DNA from: JANOGU01 sp964499865
GTDB taxonomy: Bacteria > Pseudomonadota > Alphaproteobacteria > Rhodobacterales > Rhodobacteraceae
NCBI GenBank assembly: GCA_964499865.1
Contig: CAZCPY010000019.1
Location: 1-32,783, forward strand
Length of the DNA: 32,783 bases
Direction: 5' to 3'
Below, piece by piece: positions 22,873 to 31,237 of this stretch (positions are counted from its first letter, which is position 1; every line of letters starts with the position of its first letter). Position numbers and translations under genes: made by a program. Under the pieces are notes generated by a model that was not told the DNA's origin, made no database searches, and saw nothing but the letters and a program-made list of their open reading frames with translations.

Positions 22873-23711
22873 TGGCGGCGCTCGACGGGCTGCCCCCCCT
22901 GCGCGAGGTGATCGCGCGCCACGGGCTGCAGGCGAAGAAGGCGCTGGGGCAGAACTTCCTGCTGGACCTCAACCTGACGGCCCGCATCGCGCGCGCGGCG
23001 GGGGACCTGACCCGGGGGTCGGTGCTGGAGGTCGGGCCCGGCCCCGGCGGCCTGACGCGGGCGCTGCTCGCCTCGGGTGCCGCGCATGTGACGGTGGTGG
23101 AGAAGGACCCCCGCTGCCTGCCCGCGCTGGAGGAGATCGCGGGCGCCTATCCCGGGCGGCTTGCCATCGCGATGGGCGACGCGCTGGATTTCGACGCAGG
23201 CACCCTGCCGGGGCCGGTCAAGGTGGTGGCGAACCTGCCCTACAACGTGGGCACCGAACTGCTGGTGCGCTGGCTGACGCCGCCCGCCTGGCCGCCCTAC
23301 TGGCAGAGCCTGACGCTGATGTTCCAGCGCGAGGTCGCCGACCGCATCGTCGCCCGTCCCGGCAGCGGCGCCTACGGGCGGCTCGCGGTGCTGGCACAGT
23401 GGCGGGCCGACGCCCGCATCGTCCTGACCCTGCCGCCCGAGGCCTTCACGCCCCCGCCCAGGGTGTCCTCTGCCGTGGTCCACCTGACCGCCCTGCCGGC
23501 GCCCCGCTTTGCCGCCGATCCCGGCGTTCTGGCGCGGGTGACGCAGGCCGCCTTCGGCCAGCGGCGCAAGATGCTGCGGGCCAGTCTTCGGGGCCTTGCG
23601 CCGGACATCGAGGCGCGGCTTGTCGCGTTGGGGATCGACCCGACGGCGCGGGCGGAAACGCTCGACATCGCAGCCTTCTGTGCCATCGCGCGGACGGTGG
23701 CGGCGGGCTGA
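22872..23711 (+). CDS. rsmA: 16S rRNA dimethyladenosine transferase RsmA (KsgA)
   Basis: A 279-residue S-adenosylmethionine-dependent methyltransferase that makes N6,N6-dimethyladenosine at two adjacent adenines near the 3' end of 16S rRNA during small-subunit maturation. Motifs in order are KKALGQNFLLD, the SAM motif I EVGPGPGGLT (residues 53-62), the acidic Glu77 (VVEKD), GDALDFD, and the catalytic motif IV NLPYN (residues 121-125). The C-terminal helical domain is complete (AAFGQRRKMLRASLRGL). The ATG overlaps the pdxA stop. It is the last gene of the block and is followed by a palindromic element instead of a normal terminator. Confidence 0.95.
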   Translation: MAALDGLPPLREVIARHGLQAKKALGQNFLLDLNLTARIARAAGDLTRGSVLEVGPGPGGLTRALLASGAAHVTVVEKDPRCLPALEEIAGAYPGRLAIAMGDALDFDAGTLPGPVKVVANLPYNVGTELLVRWLTPPAWPPYWQSLTLMFQREVADRIVARPGSGAYGRLAVLAQWRADARIVLTLPPEAFTPPPRVSSAVVHLTALPAPRFAADPGVLARVTQAAFGQRRKMLRASLRGLAPDIEARLVALGIDPTARAETLDIAAFCAIARTVAAG

Positions 23712-23744
23712 GGCCCGCGTCCCGCAGGTGCACCCTTTCGCCCG

Positions 23745-23859
23745 AAGGCGCTTCCCTCCCCCCTCGTGGGGGAGGGAGAGGGTGGGGGGGCGCCCCGGCC
23801 TGTCGGCTGAGCCCCCCTCCCCCCTCCCTCCCCCACGAGGGGAAGGGGAGGCGCTTGCG
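23745..23859. repeat. Two-armed inverted palindromic element after rsmA
   Basis: CCCCTCGTGGGGGAGGGAG at 23760-23778 is repeated in exact reverse complement at 23824-23842. The arms continue outward with partial matches to GGCGCTT at both ends (about 23747 and 23850). Each arm also folds by itself around the CTCGTG or CACGAG core. The same layout occurs at 11559-11653, and a single core occurs at 2707. This looks like a dispersed non-coding palindromic repeat. The readable part of a broken oxidoreductase gene stops at its right edge. Confidence 0.7.
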
Positions 23860-23878
23860 TGCAGAGGACGCGCTCGCC

Positions 23879-24118
23879 AGGGCCTCGATCATGACGGGCA
23901 GTTCGGCCGGGTCGCGGCCCTGCTGGCAGAACCAGCCCCAGTTGCGGCCGGACCGTTCGCCCGCGATGCGGCCCTTTTCGCAGGGCACCACGCGCACCCC
24001 CGCCCGCGCCAGGAACAGCGCCGTGCAGAGGCCGATCACCCCGCCGCCTACGGATCACCGCGTCCGCCCGTGCCGGCGGCGGCCCGGGAAGGCGCAGGGG
24101 GGTGGCGGCCGAAATCAC
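23879..24118 (-). pseudogene. Truncated, frameshifted FAD-dependent oxidoreductase (D-amino acid dehydrogenase-like)
   Basis: Reading starts with a GTG at 24118 that overlaps the argE stop (GTGA), as in a coupled operon. After ADAVI the frame must shift by one base near 24051 to continue into the FAD-binding motif VGGGVIGLCTALFLARAG. It then runs on through the family pattern VVPCEKGRIAGERSGRNWGW and QQGRDPAELPVMIEA. Matching sequence stops at about 23880, at the edge of the palindromic element; about 80 of an expected 400 or more residues remain. The single-base shift and the lost C-terminal domain make it non-functional. The intact ancestor would have oxidised a D-amino acid or similar amine in an operon with argE. 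Confidence 0.75.
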
Positions 24119-25263
24119 GCCGCCAGGTCCGCCACCAGCGCCTGCATGAAATCCCAGCCGCGGGCGAATTCGGAGGTCTCCAGATACTCGTCCGCCTGAT
24201 GCGCCTGGGCGATGTCGCCCGGGCCGCAGACCACCGCGGAATAGCCCGCCGCCTGGAAATGCCCGGCCTCGGTGCCGTAGCTCACGACATGCTGCCCGTT
24301 GTCGCCGGTCAGCCGCCGCGCCAGCGCCTCGGCCTGGCCCTGCGCCTCGGGGGCAAGGCCCGGCAGGTCGAAATAGCGCTCCATTGCCACGCCCGCACCG
24401 GCCGCGCGGGCGGACAGTTCCGCCGACAGCCGCGCGCCGACGCCTTCCACCGTTGCGATCCAGTCGGCCAGGCTTTCGTCGGGCAAGGCGCGCACCTCCA
24501 GGTTGAACCAGCAGTCCGCGGCGGTGATGTTGTGCGCCGTGCCGCCGGCGATCTGGCCCGCGTGCAGGGTGGTGAAGGGCGGATGGAACGGCCCGCGGGG
24601 GGCGGCCTGCAGGGCGGCGTTGCGGTCGTTGACCCAGGCCAGGATGCGCGCGGCCTCCATCACCGCCGAGACGCCTTCCGGCAGCAGCGAGGAATGCACC
24701 TCGCGCCCCCGCACCCGCAGGTTCCAGCCCGCGCCCGCCTTGTGGCCGGTGACGACCCTCATCCGGCTGGGCTCGCCCACGATCACGGCGGAAGCCTTCG
24801 GCAAGCCCGCCATCGCCGCGATCAGCGGGGCCGCGCCGGTGCAGCCGAGCTCTTCGTCATAGCTCAGCGCCAGTTGCAGCGGCCGCCGCAGCCCGGCCCT
24901 GGCCGCCAGCGGCAGCGCCGCCAGCGCCAGCGCCACGAAGCCCTTCATGTCGCAGGTGCCGCGGCCATGGAGCCGCCCGTCGCGTTCGGTCACCGTCCAG
25001 GGGTCCGACGACCAGACCTGCCCGTCCACCGGAACCACGTCGGAATGGCCCGACAGCACCACGCCGCCGGGCTCGTCCGGCCCGACGTGGACATAGAGCC
25101 CGGCCTTCGTGCGGTCCTCGTTCCAGATCCGGTGCGCGGCGATGCCGCGGGCGTCCAGCCAGTCCTCGACCCAGTCGATCAGCGGCAGGTTGGTATCGCG
25201 GCTGACGGTCGGGAAGGACACCAGACGGTCGAGGATCTCGCGGGGGGGCAGGGCAGGCGTCAT
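24115..25263 (-). CDS. argE: Acetylornithine deacetylase (ArgE-type M20 peptidase)
   Basis: A 382-residue cytoplasmic dizinc hydrolase of the M20 family. ArgE removes the acetyl group from N-acetylornithine in arginine synthesis. Metal and catalytic motifs are SGHSDVVPVDGQ (His73, Asp75), GRGTCDMKGF (Asp105), DEELGCTGA (the Glu pair at 137-138), GEPS and, at the C-terminus, GDIAQAHQADEYLE. The dimerisation domain with GREVHSS and TAHNITAADC is complete. The ATG at 25263 gives the normal family length; no strong Shine-Dalgarno sequence is seen, and longer readings upstream have no family character. Related M20 deacylases with other N-acyl substrates cannot be excluded. It is followed by a coupled but broken oxidoreductase. 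Confidence 0.88.
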   Translation of the reverse strand: MTPALPPREILDRLVSFPTVSRDTNLPLIDWVEDWLDARGIAAHRIWNEDRTKAGLYVHVGPDEPGGVVLSGHSDVVPVDGQVWSSDPWTVTERDGRLHGRGTCDMKGFVALALAALPLAARAGLRRPLQLALSYDEELGCTGAAPLIAAMAGLPKASAVIVGEPSRMRVVTGHKAGAGWNLRVRGREVHSSLLPEGVSAVMEAARILAWVNDRNAALQAAPRGPFHPPFTTLHAGQIAGGTAHNITAADCWFNLEVRALPDESLADWIATVEGVGARLSAELSARAAGAGVAMERYFDLPGLAPEAQGQAEALARRLTGDNGQHVVSYGTEAGHFQAAGYSAVVCGPGDIAQAHQADEYLETSEFARGWDFMQALVADLAA

Positions 25264-25439
25264 GCCCGCACGGGTGGCGCCGCCCCGGCGGGCGGTCAAG
25301 CCTGCGCGGCAGGCGGACGCAGGGGACGGCGGGCCCTCGCGCGCGATGCTCGCTGCGCGGGCCGGGGGATCGGGGAAAACTCGGGCCCGAACGACCGGGG
25401 GCGCCACACCCGGACCCGACAGAGGCCGGACGCAAGGGG

Positions 25440-25908
25440 ATGCGATCGCCGACGGCGGTGCCCGCGTCCTTGATCTGCGTGGCCGGACCGCCGTCTTCCG
25501 CACGCGTCGCGGCGAAATCCGTGCGGTCGACAACGCCAGCATCCGCCTGCGCGAGGGCGCGCTTCCGGGCGTCGTCGGCGAAGGCGGGTCGGGCACGTCG
25601 GTCACGAGGATGTCGCTGCCGGGACGTCTGCCCTCGCCGCCCGCGGAAAACCGCGGCGGGCAGGTGATGCCGGGCGACACCGGCCTGCCGCACCTGCCGC
25701 CCGGCGGCCAGCGCGACGTGCGCGGGCGGCAGAGCTTGTGGATCCGGTCGGCATTCCCGGCGCGACCCGCAGGCTGGACGCCGATCCGCACCGGCTTTCC
25801 GGCGGCATGCGGCAGCGGGTGATGATCGCGGTGGCGCTGTCCTGCGACCCCGAGGTGCTGACCGGCGACGTGCCCTCGCCGGCCGCGGCGTCGCCCTGCC
25901 CTGCGTGA
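25440..25908 (+). pseudogene. Relic of a peptide-type ABC transporter ATP-binding protein (OppD/DppD-like)
   Basis: An ATG at 25440 preceded by AAGGGG begins the relic in a different frame. The family pattern then reads ARVLDLRGRTAVFRTRRGEI and AVDNASIRLREG, and reaches GVVGEGGSGTSVT, a Walker A in which the essential Lys is Thr. After RRG-like DVRGRQ the frame changes again, and about 50-60 residues including the Q-loop are missing. It resumes as ELVDPVGIPGATRRLDADPH with the intact signature LSGGMRQRVMIAVALSCDPEVL. The Walker B then decays to TGDVPSP and a stop follows. The lost Lys, the deletion, the frameshifts and the missing Walker B show a dead gene. Confidence 0.75.
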
Positions 25909-26036
25909 AAAGCCTTCCCGAACGCGTGACCTTTCCCGGCATCGCGATCTCGCCGGCGGTGCTGTCGGTGAGCCTGGTCGGCGACGGGTTGCGCGAGGCG
26001 CGCGCCCCCCGCATCCGCGGGCGGCGGGCGCCGTCA
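25905..26036 (+). pseudogene. Relic of a peptide ABC transporter permease C-terminus (DppC/OppC-like)
   Basis: A short open stretch reads VTFPGIAISPAVLSVSLVGDGLREA followed by APRIRGRR. This is the C-terminal end of DppC/OppC-type permeases, normally FPG, a hydrophobic segment, then N-L-x-GDGLRDALDPR. Only about 35 residues remain, and the start and the membrane domain are missing. It lies directly after the ATPase relic, although in living operons the permease precedes the ATPase. This indicates deletion and rearrangement. Its end meets the convergent stop of the PBP1A gene. Confidence 0.65.
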
Positions 26037-28583
26037 GTACAGCCCGCCCGAACTGAGCGTGCCGAAATCGGCCTTCCTGGGGATCGCCTTGGTCTCGCCG
26101 TCCGAGGTGGTGACGGTGACCGATCCGTTCTCGGTCTCGCCATAGGCGAACAGCGGCAGGTTGGCGCCCATGGCAAAGCCGCCGTCCACGATGATCCCCA
26201 GGGCCGCCATCGGGTCGTCGCCGTTGCGGAAGTATTCGGCCACGACGTTTTCGCCCGTGGCGCCGTCGGGCAGGACCGCGCCGGTGAAGCGGTCGACATT
26301 GCGGAAATAGCCGCCCGGCGGCACCGGGAACCGGCCGCCGCCGTATTTGTCGATGGCGACCTCCATGAAGGCCTGGAAGATCGGCGCGCAGGTGCCGCCG
26401 CCGGACGCACCGTTCAGGGATCGCGGCTGGTCATAGCCGATGTAGCAGCCGGCCACGATGTTGGAGGAGAAGCCGATGAACCAGACATCGCGCGAGTCGT
26501 TGGTGGTGCCGGTCTTGCCGCCGATCGGCACCGGCAGGTTGAGGCCCTTGGCGGTGCCGCGCTCGACCACGCCCTGCAGCATCGAGGTCAGCTGGAAGGC
26601 GGTGACCGCGTCCATCACGCGTTCCCGCCGCGATACAACCACCGGCAGGTCGCCCGCGGCAAGGCTCGCCAGCCGGCAATCGTCGCACTGGCGCTGGTCG
26701 TGGCGATAGACGGTGCGGCCCAGCCGGTCCTGCACGCGGTCGACGAGCGTCGGCTCCACCCGCTCGCCGCCGTTGGCGAACATCGCATAGGCCGCCACCA
26801 TCCTGAACAGCGTCGTCTCCTGCGCCCCCAGCGCGTTGGCCAGGAACGGCTCCAGCCGGTCATAGACGCCGAAGCGTTCAGCATACTGGGCGACCGTCTC
26901 CATCGAGATCTCCTGGGCGATCCGCACCGTCATCAGGTTGCGGCTCTGCTCCAGACCCGTGCGCAGGGGGGCCGGGCCGTAGAACTTGTCCGAGGCGTTC
27001 TTCGGCGTCCACAGGCCCTGCGGCGTGTCCACCGTGATCGGCGCGTCGACGACGATGGTATTGGGCGCAAAGCCTGAATCGAGTGCTGCGGCATAGACGA
27101 AGGGCTTGAAGGACGACCCCGGCTGCCGCATCGCCTGCGTCGCCCGGTTGAAGACCGAATCCTGGTAGGAAAAGCCGCCCTGCATCGCCAGCACGCGGCC
27201 GGAATTGACATCCATCGCAAGGAAGGCGCCCTGGATCTCGGGCACCTGGCGCAGCGACCAGCGGCGGAAGCTGCCGTCCTCGTCGGAGGTGACCGCGCGC
27301 ACCAGCACGACGTCGCCCACCGCCACCAGGTCGCCCGGCACCCGCGCCTTGCGGGCAAGCGATCCGTCGGCGTTGCGCTTGCGTGCCCAGGTCACGTCCT
27401 CGGCCGGGACGACATGGCCGCCCTCGGTTTCGGCCACCGCCTCGATGCCGATGCGGGCCGAGGTCTCGCCCACCTCCAGCACCACCGCCGGGAACCAGCC
27501 CGCGATGTCGCGCGGCACCTCGACCGCCGCCAGCGCCTCGCGCCAGGCGGCCTCGGACCCCAGCACCTCGGGCGGCAGGGTCTTGCCCGTGCCGCGCCAG
27601 ACGCCCTGCCCGCGGTCCCATTTCTCGAGGCCCTGGCGCAGCGCGGCGGCGGCGGCCTTCTGCAGGTCCTCGTCCACCGTCGCGCGGATCGTCAGGCCGC
27701 CGCCGAAGAATTCCTCGTCGCCGAAGGTGCCCGAAAGCTGGCGGGCGATTTCCTCGGTGAAGTAGTCGCGCGGCGGCAGGCTGTCGCGGAAGGCCTCGAA
27801 GTCGCCGTTCTGCACCGACAGCAGGGGCTCGTCCCGGCCCGCGAGATAGTCGGCCTCGGTGATGTAGCCGTTCTGCCACATCTCGCGCAGCACATAGTTG
27901 CGCCGTTCGGTCAGGCGGTCCTTGTTGCGCACCGGATGGTACTGCGACGGCGCCTGCGGCATCGCGGCCAGCATCGCCGCCTCGGCGGCAGACAGCTCGT
28001 CCAGCGTCTTGTTGAAATAGGTCTGCGCCGCGGCGGCGACGCCGTAGGAGTTCTGTCCGAGGAAGATCTCGTTGAGGTAGATCTCCAGGATGCGCTCCTT
28101 GTCGAGCACCTGCTCGAACCGGCTGGCGAGGATGATCTCCTTGATCTTGCGCTCGACCGACCGTTCGCCCCCCAGCAGGAAGTTCTTCATCACCTGCTGA
28201 GTGATGGTCGAGGCGCCGCGCATGTTCTGCCCGCGCGACCGGATGCCTTCCCAGATCGCCGCCGCGATGCCGCGGGTGTCATATCCCTTGTGGGTGTAGA
28301 AGTTCTTGTCCTCGGCGCTGATGAAGGCGAACTTGATCAGGTCGGGGATTTCCTCGGAGGGCACGAAGATGCGGCGTTCCTTGGCGAATTCGTCCATCAG
28401 GCGGCCTTCGCCGCTGTAGATGCGGCTGATCGTGGGCGGCGTGTAGGAGGCAAGCCGCTCGGTCGAGGGCAGGTCGCGCGAATACATGTAGAGGATCGCG
28501 CCCAGAACCAGGGCCGCGAACATCAGTGCCAGCGTCAGCGCGGTGAACAGCCCGCCGATGGCGGATGTGACGAAGCGGACCAA
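26034..28583 (-). CDS. mrcA: Penicillin-binding protein 1A (bifunctional transglycosylase/transpeptidase)
   Basis: An 849-residue inner-membrane class A PBP that polymerises and crosslinks peptidoglycan. One N-terminal membrane anchor (about residues 10-35) is followed by the GT51 glycosyltransferase domain with EDKNFYTHKG (Glu91 catalytic), RGASTITQQVMKNF and RKIKEI. An OB-like insert precedes the transpeptidase domain with the active-site SxxK in QPGSSFKPF (near residue 489), SRN (near 546) and KTGTTND (near 688). The start is a TTG at 28583; AGGGGG lies just upstream and no ATG or GTG fits better, while the next ATG would cut into the anchor. It lies downstream of the amidase gene on the same strand, with two hairpins between them. 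Confidence 0.93.
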   Translation of the reverse strand: MVRFVTSAIGGLFTALTLALMFAALVLGAILYMYSRDLPSTERLASYTPPTISRIYSGEGRLMDEFAKERRIFVPSEEIPDLIKFAFISAEDKNFYTHKGYDTRGIAAAIWEGIRSRGQNMRGASTITQQVMKNFLLGGERSVERKIKEIILASRFEQVLDKERILEIYLNEIFLGQNSYGVAAAAQTYFNKTLDELSAAEAAMLAAMPQAPSQYHPVRNKDRLTERRNYVLREMWQNGYITEADYLAGRDEPLLSVQNGDFEAFRDSLPPRDYFTEEIARQLSGTFGDEEFFGGGLTIRATVDEDLQKAAAAALRQGLEKWDRGQGVWRGTGKTLPPEVLGSEAAWREALAAVEVPRDIAGWFPAVVLEVGETSARIGIEAVAETEGGHVVPAEDVTWARKRNADGSLARKARVPGDLVAVGDVVLVRAVTSDEDGSFRRWSLRQVPEIQGAFLAMDVNSGRVLAMQGGFSYQDSVFNRATQAMRQPGSSFKPFVYAAALDSGFAPNTIVVDAPITVDTPQGLWTPKNASDKFYGPAPLRTGLEQSRNLMTVRIAQEISMETVAQYAERFGVYDRLEPFLANALGAQETTLFRMVAAYAMFANGGERVEPTLVDRVQDRLGRTVYRHDQRQCDDCRLASLAAGDLPVVVSRRERVMDAVTAFQLTSMLQGVVERGTAKGLNLPVPIGGKTGTTNDSRDVWFIGFSSNIVAGCYIGYDQPRSLNGASGGGTCAPIFQAFMEVAIDKYGGGRFPVPPGGYFRNVDRFTGAVLPDGATGENVVAEYFRNGDDPMAALGIIVDGGFAMGANLPLFAYGETENGSVTVTTSDGETKAIPRKADFGTLSSGGLY

Positions 28584-28684
28584 AAGGCGCCCCCTGCCTG
28601 CGGTAGGCCCCGGCTATAGCAGGAGCGCGCGGGGGATGCAAAAGCGGTCCGCGAAAACCTGCCGTCAGGCCGGCGGAGAGGCGC

Positions 28685-28727
28685 GGAAACCTGGCAGGTT
28701 TCCGGCACGGTTTCCTTGCAGGAAACC
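28685..28727 (-). repeat. Tandem GGAAACC/GGTTTCC hairpins between amidase and PBP1A genes
   Basis: Four seven-base arms lie in a row: GGAAACC (28685-28691), GGTTTCC (28697-28703), GGTTTCC (28709-28715) and GGAAACC (28721-28727), each separated by five bases. Arms 1-2 and 3-4 form perfect hairpins. Arms 1-3 or 2-4 could pair instead. The set begins ten bases after the amidase stop in the direction of transcription and ends about 100 bases before the PBP1A start. Confidence 0.65.
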
Positions 28728-28736
28728 GGCTTGCCC

Positions 28737-29936
28737 CTAGCGCGGCAGCGCCGCCTCGGCGTCGGCCCAGGCGCGCAGGCCCGCGGCCAGCGCGCGCGCC
28801 ATCCGGGCGCGCCAGTCGGGGTCGGTCAGGCGCCGGAAGTCGCGGGCCGAGGACAGGAACCCCAGTTCCACCAGGACCGAGGGGATGTCGGGCGACTTCA
28901 GCACCGAAAACGCCCCCGCCTGCCGCGGAACGCGGTGCATCCGCAGGCCCTCGCGCCGGATCGCGGCCTCCAGCGCTCCGGTCAGGCGGTCGATGCGCGG
29001 CGCGGTTTCCGTGCGCGCCATGTCCATCAGCACCTGCGCCACCAGGTCGTCCTGGCCCGACAGGTCCACCCCCGACAGCAGGTCGTCGCGGTCGTGCCGT
29101 TCGGCCAGCGCCGCGGCGGCGCGGTCCGAGGCCTCGGCGGCCAGCCGGTAGATCGTGGCGCCCGTCGCCTCGCCCTCGGCCAGCGCATCGGCGTGCAGCG
29201 AGACGAAGACATCCGCCCCCGCCGCCCGCGCGACCGAGATGCGCGCCTCGAGCGGCACGAAGACATCGGCATCGCGCGTCAGCACCACCTGCACGCCGCC
29301 GCCGCGCAAGAGCTCCTCCTTCAGCTCGCGCGCAAAGCTCAGCATCAGCGCGGCCTCGGTCTGCCCCTCGCGTTCCGCCCCGGGGTCGATGCCGCCGTGG
29401 CCGGGGTCCAGCACCACGACAAGCGCGCCGTCGCCCCGCGGCGCGGGGGGCTCGTCGGCGGGGCCGGGAAGGATCCAGCCTGGGGGGTCGGGGCGGGCGG
29501 CGGCCTCGGCGAAGCCTTCCGGCGTCTCGGGCACCAAGCGCAGGGCGATGCGGGCGGCCCCTTCCGTCGCCATCGCGGCCTCGGCCACGCGGTAGGGGCC
29601 GTCGAGTTCCAGGACCAGCCGCGACCAGCCCGGGCGCAGGAGGCCCGCGCGCAGGTCGACCACCCTGGCGCTGTCGCGCGCCACCCGGTCCAGTCCGCGC
29701 CAGTCCACCTCGCGCGCGTCCAGCACCAGCCGCGGCGGGTCGGCGAGCAGGCGCAGGCGCCAGGGGACGGGCTGGCTGAGGCCGATCCCGACCGCGACCC
29801 CGGTGCCGTCGTCGGCGATGCGCGACGCCGCGGGATCCAGCCGCGCCAGCGCCGACAGCTCCTGCGCCGCCCCCTGCCCGCCGGCGGCAAGAAGCGTCAG
29901 CCAGACCGCCAGCAGAAGGCGCAGAACCGGTGCCAT
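28737..29936 (-). CDS. N-acetylmuramoyl-L-alanine amidase (AmiC type, AMIN + Amidase_3)
   Basis: A 399-residue periplasmic enzyme that cuts the amide bond between N-acetylmuramic acid and the stem peptide, mainly at division septa. A Sec signal peptide ends at about residue 25 (GQGAAQ). Residues about 30-135 form an AMIN targeting domain. A linker rich in Pro precedes the zinc amidase domain with DPGHGG (His180), GQTEA (Glu194), SLHAD (His248) and VELGF (Glu357), the complete ligand and catalytic set. The insert around residues 255-310 matches the autoinhibitory helix found in AmiC-type enzymes. The pairing with PBP1A just downstream is common in this group and links hydrolysis with synthesis of peptidoglycan. 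Confidence 0.9.
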   Translation of the reverse strand: MAPVLRLLLAVWLTLLAAGGQGAAQELSALARLDPAASRIADDGTGVAVGIGLSQPVPWRLRLLADPPRLVLDAREVDWRGLDRVARDSARVVDLRAGLLRPGWSRLVLELDGPYRVAEAAMATEGAARIALRLVPETPEGFAEAAARPDPPGWILPGPADEPPAPRGDGALVVVLDPGHGGIDPGAEREGQTEAALMLSFARELKEELLRGGGVQVVLTRDADVFVPLEARISVARAAGADVFVSLHADALAEGEATGATIYRLAAEASDRAAAALAERHDRDDLLSGVDLSGQDDLVAQVLMDMARTETAPRIDRLTGALEAAIRREGLRMHRVPRQAGAFSVLKSPDIPSVLVELGFLSSARDFRRLTDPDWRARMARALAAGLRAWADAEAALPR

Positions 29937-29974
29937 GGGCGCCTTCCTAGCCGATCACGGGGCGCGACGGAACC

Positions 29975-31066
29975 TCAGCCCGGGGTCATCCGCCACAGGG
30001 TGGAGGTGTTGACCGACAGCACCCAGACCGACCCGTCCGGCGCCTCGCGCACGTCGCGCACGCGCTGCGTCTCCTCCGTCGCGATCCGCGTCGCGGTCCA
30101 GCCCGCGGGGTCGACACGGGCGACATGGTCGGCGTTCAGGCTGCCGGTCAGGAAGTGTCCGCGCCAGCCCTCGAACATCCGCCCGGAACAGACCGTCAGG
30201 CCCGAGGGCGCGATCGAGGGGTCCCAGAAAAAGGCGGGCTGTTCCAGGCCGGGTTTCGACCGCCCCTCGCCGATCGGGCTGCCGTCATAGTCCACCCCCA
30301 GCGTGATGACCGGCCAGCCGTAGTTGCGCCCGGCCTGCACGCGGTTGATCTCGTCGCCGCCGCGGGCGCCGTGTTCGCACAGCCACAGGTCGCCCGACAG
30401 GTCCAGGCAGGCGCCCTGCGGGTTGCGGTGGCCGACCGACCACAGGCCCGGCACCACCTCCTGCCCGGCGAAGGCGGGCGCCGTCCGCGGCGATCCGTCG
30501 GGGGCGAAGGCCAGCACCTTTCCGGCGGCGTCGCGGGGGTCCTGCGCGCGCGGGCCGTCGCCGCGGTCGCCGGTGGTGACAAAGACGGTGCCGTCGCGCC
30601 CCTCGACGATTCGCGACCCGAACTGCCGCCCGCCGTCGCTGCCCGCACCCAGATGCACGACGGCCAGGTCGGCCAGGCGGTCTCCGTCCAGCCGCGCGCG
30701 GGCAAGCGCGGTGGCCGCGCCGCCCGCCGCCGCGGCCGCGTAGGACAGCCAGACGGCACCCGTTTGCACATGGTCGGCGGGCACCATGACGTCGAGCAGG
30801 CCCCCCTGCCCCCGCGCCGCAACCTGCGGCACGCCGGCCACCGCCCGGGGCGCGCCCTCGCCGTGCAGCGTCAGGCGCCCGGCGCGTTCGGTCAGCAGGA
30901 ACCGCCCGCCCGGCAGGAAGGCCAGCGCCCAGGGCTCGTCCAGTCCGGTCACCACCGCCTCGAAGCGCAGCCCGCGGTCCGCCCGCAGGCGCGCGGGCAG
31001 GGCCAGCACGGCGGCAGAGGCAAGCCCCAGCGACAGGCCGCGGCGGCGGGTGAGGGCAAGGGGCAT
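29975..31066 (-). CDS. PQQ-dependent sugar dehydrogenase (aldose sugar dehydrogenase, YliI-like)
   Basis: A 363-residue six-bladed beta-propeller protein of the soluble quinoprotein glucose/sorbosone dehydrogenase family, which oxidises aldoses in the periplasm with PQQ. The N-terminus LTRRRGLSLGLASAAVLALPARLRA is a Tat-like signal with consecutive arginines. Propeller motifs are LDEPWALAFLPGGRFLLTER, GDRGDGPRAQDP, GHRNPQGACLD, EHGARGGDEINR, GRNYGWPVITLG, and SIAPSGLTVCSG. GGAGG stands nine bases ahead of the ATG. A gap of only 38 bases separates it from the downstream amidase gene, so co-transcription is possible, but a functional link is not obvious. It is divergent from the LivJ-type gene across 171 bases. 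Confidence 0.88.
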   Translation of the reverse strand: MPLALTRRRGLSLGLASAAVLALPARLRADRGLRFEAVVTGLDEPWALAFLPGGRFLLTERAGRLTLHGEGAPRAVAGVPQVAARGQGGLLDVMVPADHVQTGAVWLSYAAAAAGGAATALARARLDGDRLADLAVVHLGAGSDGGRQFGSRIVEGRDGTVFVTTGDRGDGPRAQDPRDAAGKVLAFAPDGSPRTAPAFAGQEVVPGLWSVGHRNPQGACLDLSGDLWLCEHGARGGDEINRVQAGRNYGWPVITLGVDYDGSPIGEGRSKPGLEQPAFFWDPSIAPSGLTVCSGRMFEGWRGHFLTGSLNADHVARVDPAGWTATRIATEETQRVRDVREAPDGSVWVLSVNTSTLWRMTPG

Positions 31067-31237
31067 GCGGGCGGCCTCCGTCGGGAACGGCGGCAAGTGT
31101 GGGGGGCGCCCCGATGTCCGGCAAGGACGGCCCAGATCACAAGCGCGCGGCCCGCGGCCCTGCACGCGGCACTTTCCTTTTTTCCCGGGGCTGACTAGGA
31201 CTGTCCGGGGATTTCGGTCCAACATGGGAGAACACCA

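Noticed and set aside
23745..23859. Possible CRISPR-like or insertion-sequence end
   Set aside because: There are only two inverted arms with no regular repeat-spacer units, no transposase frame and no flanking cas genes.
25264..25439. N-terminal extension of argE or a further small gene
   Set aside because: Open frames here are Arg/Ala/Pro-rich without family motifs, and the argE start at 25263 already gives a complete protein.
28685..28727. Metabolite riboswitch
   Set aside because: The arms are short and simple with no conserved aptamer core that I recognise, and the motif recurs elsewhere, which fits a repeat better.
31067..31237. Specific promoter elements upstream of the LivJ-like gene
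   Set aside because: The gap contains a T-rich stretch (CTTTCCTTTTTTCCC) that may be part of a promoter, but no -35/-10 pair with correct spacing stands out.
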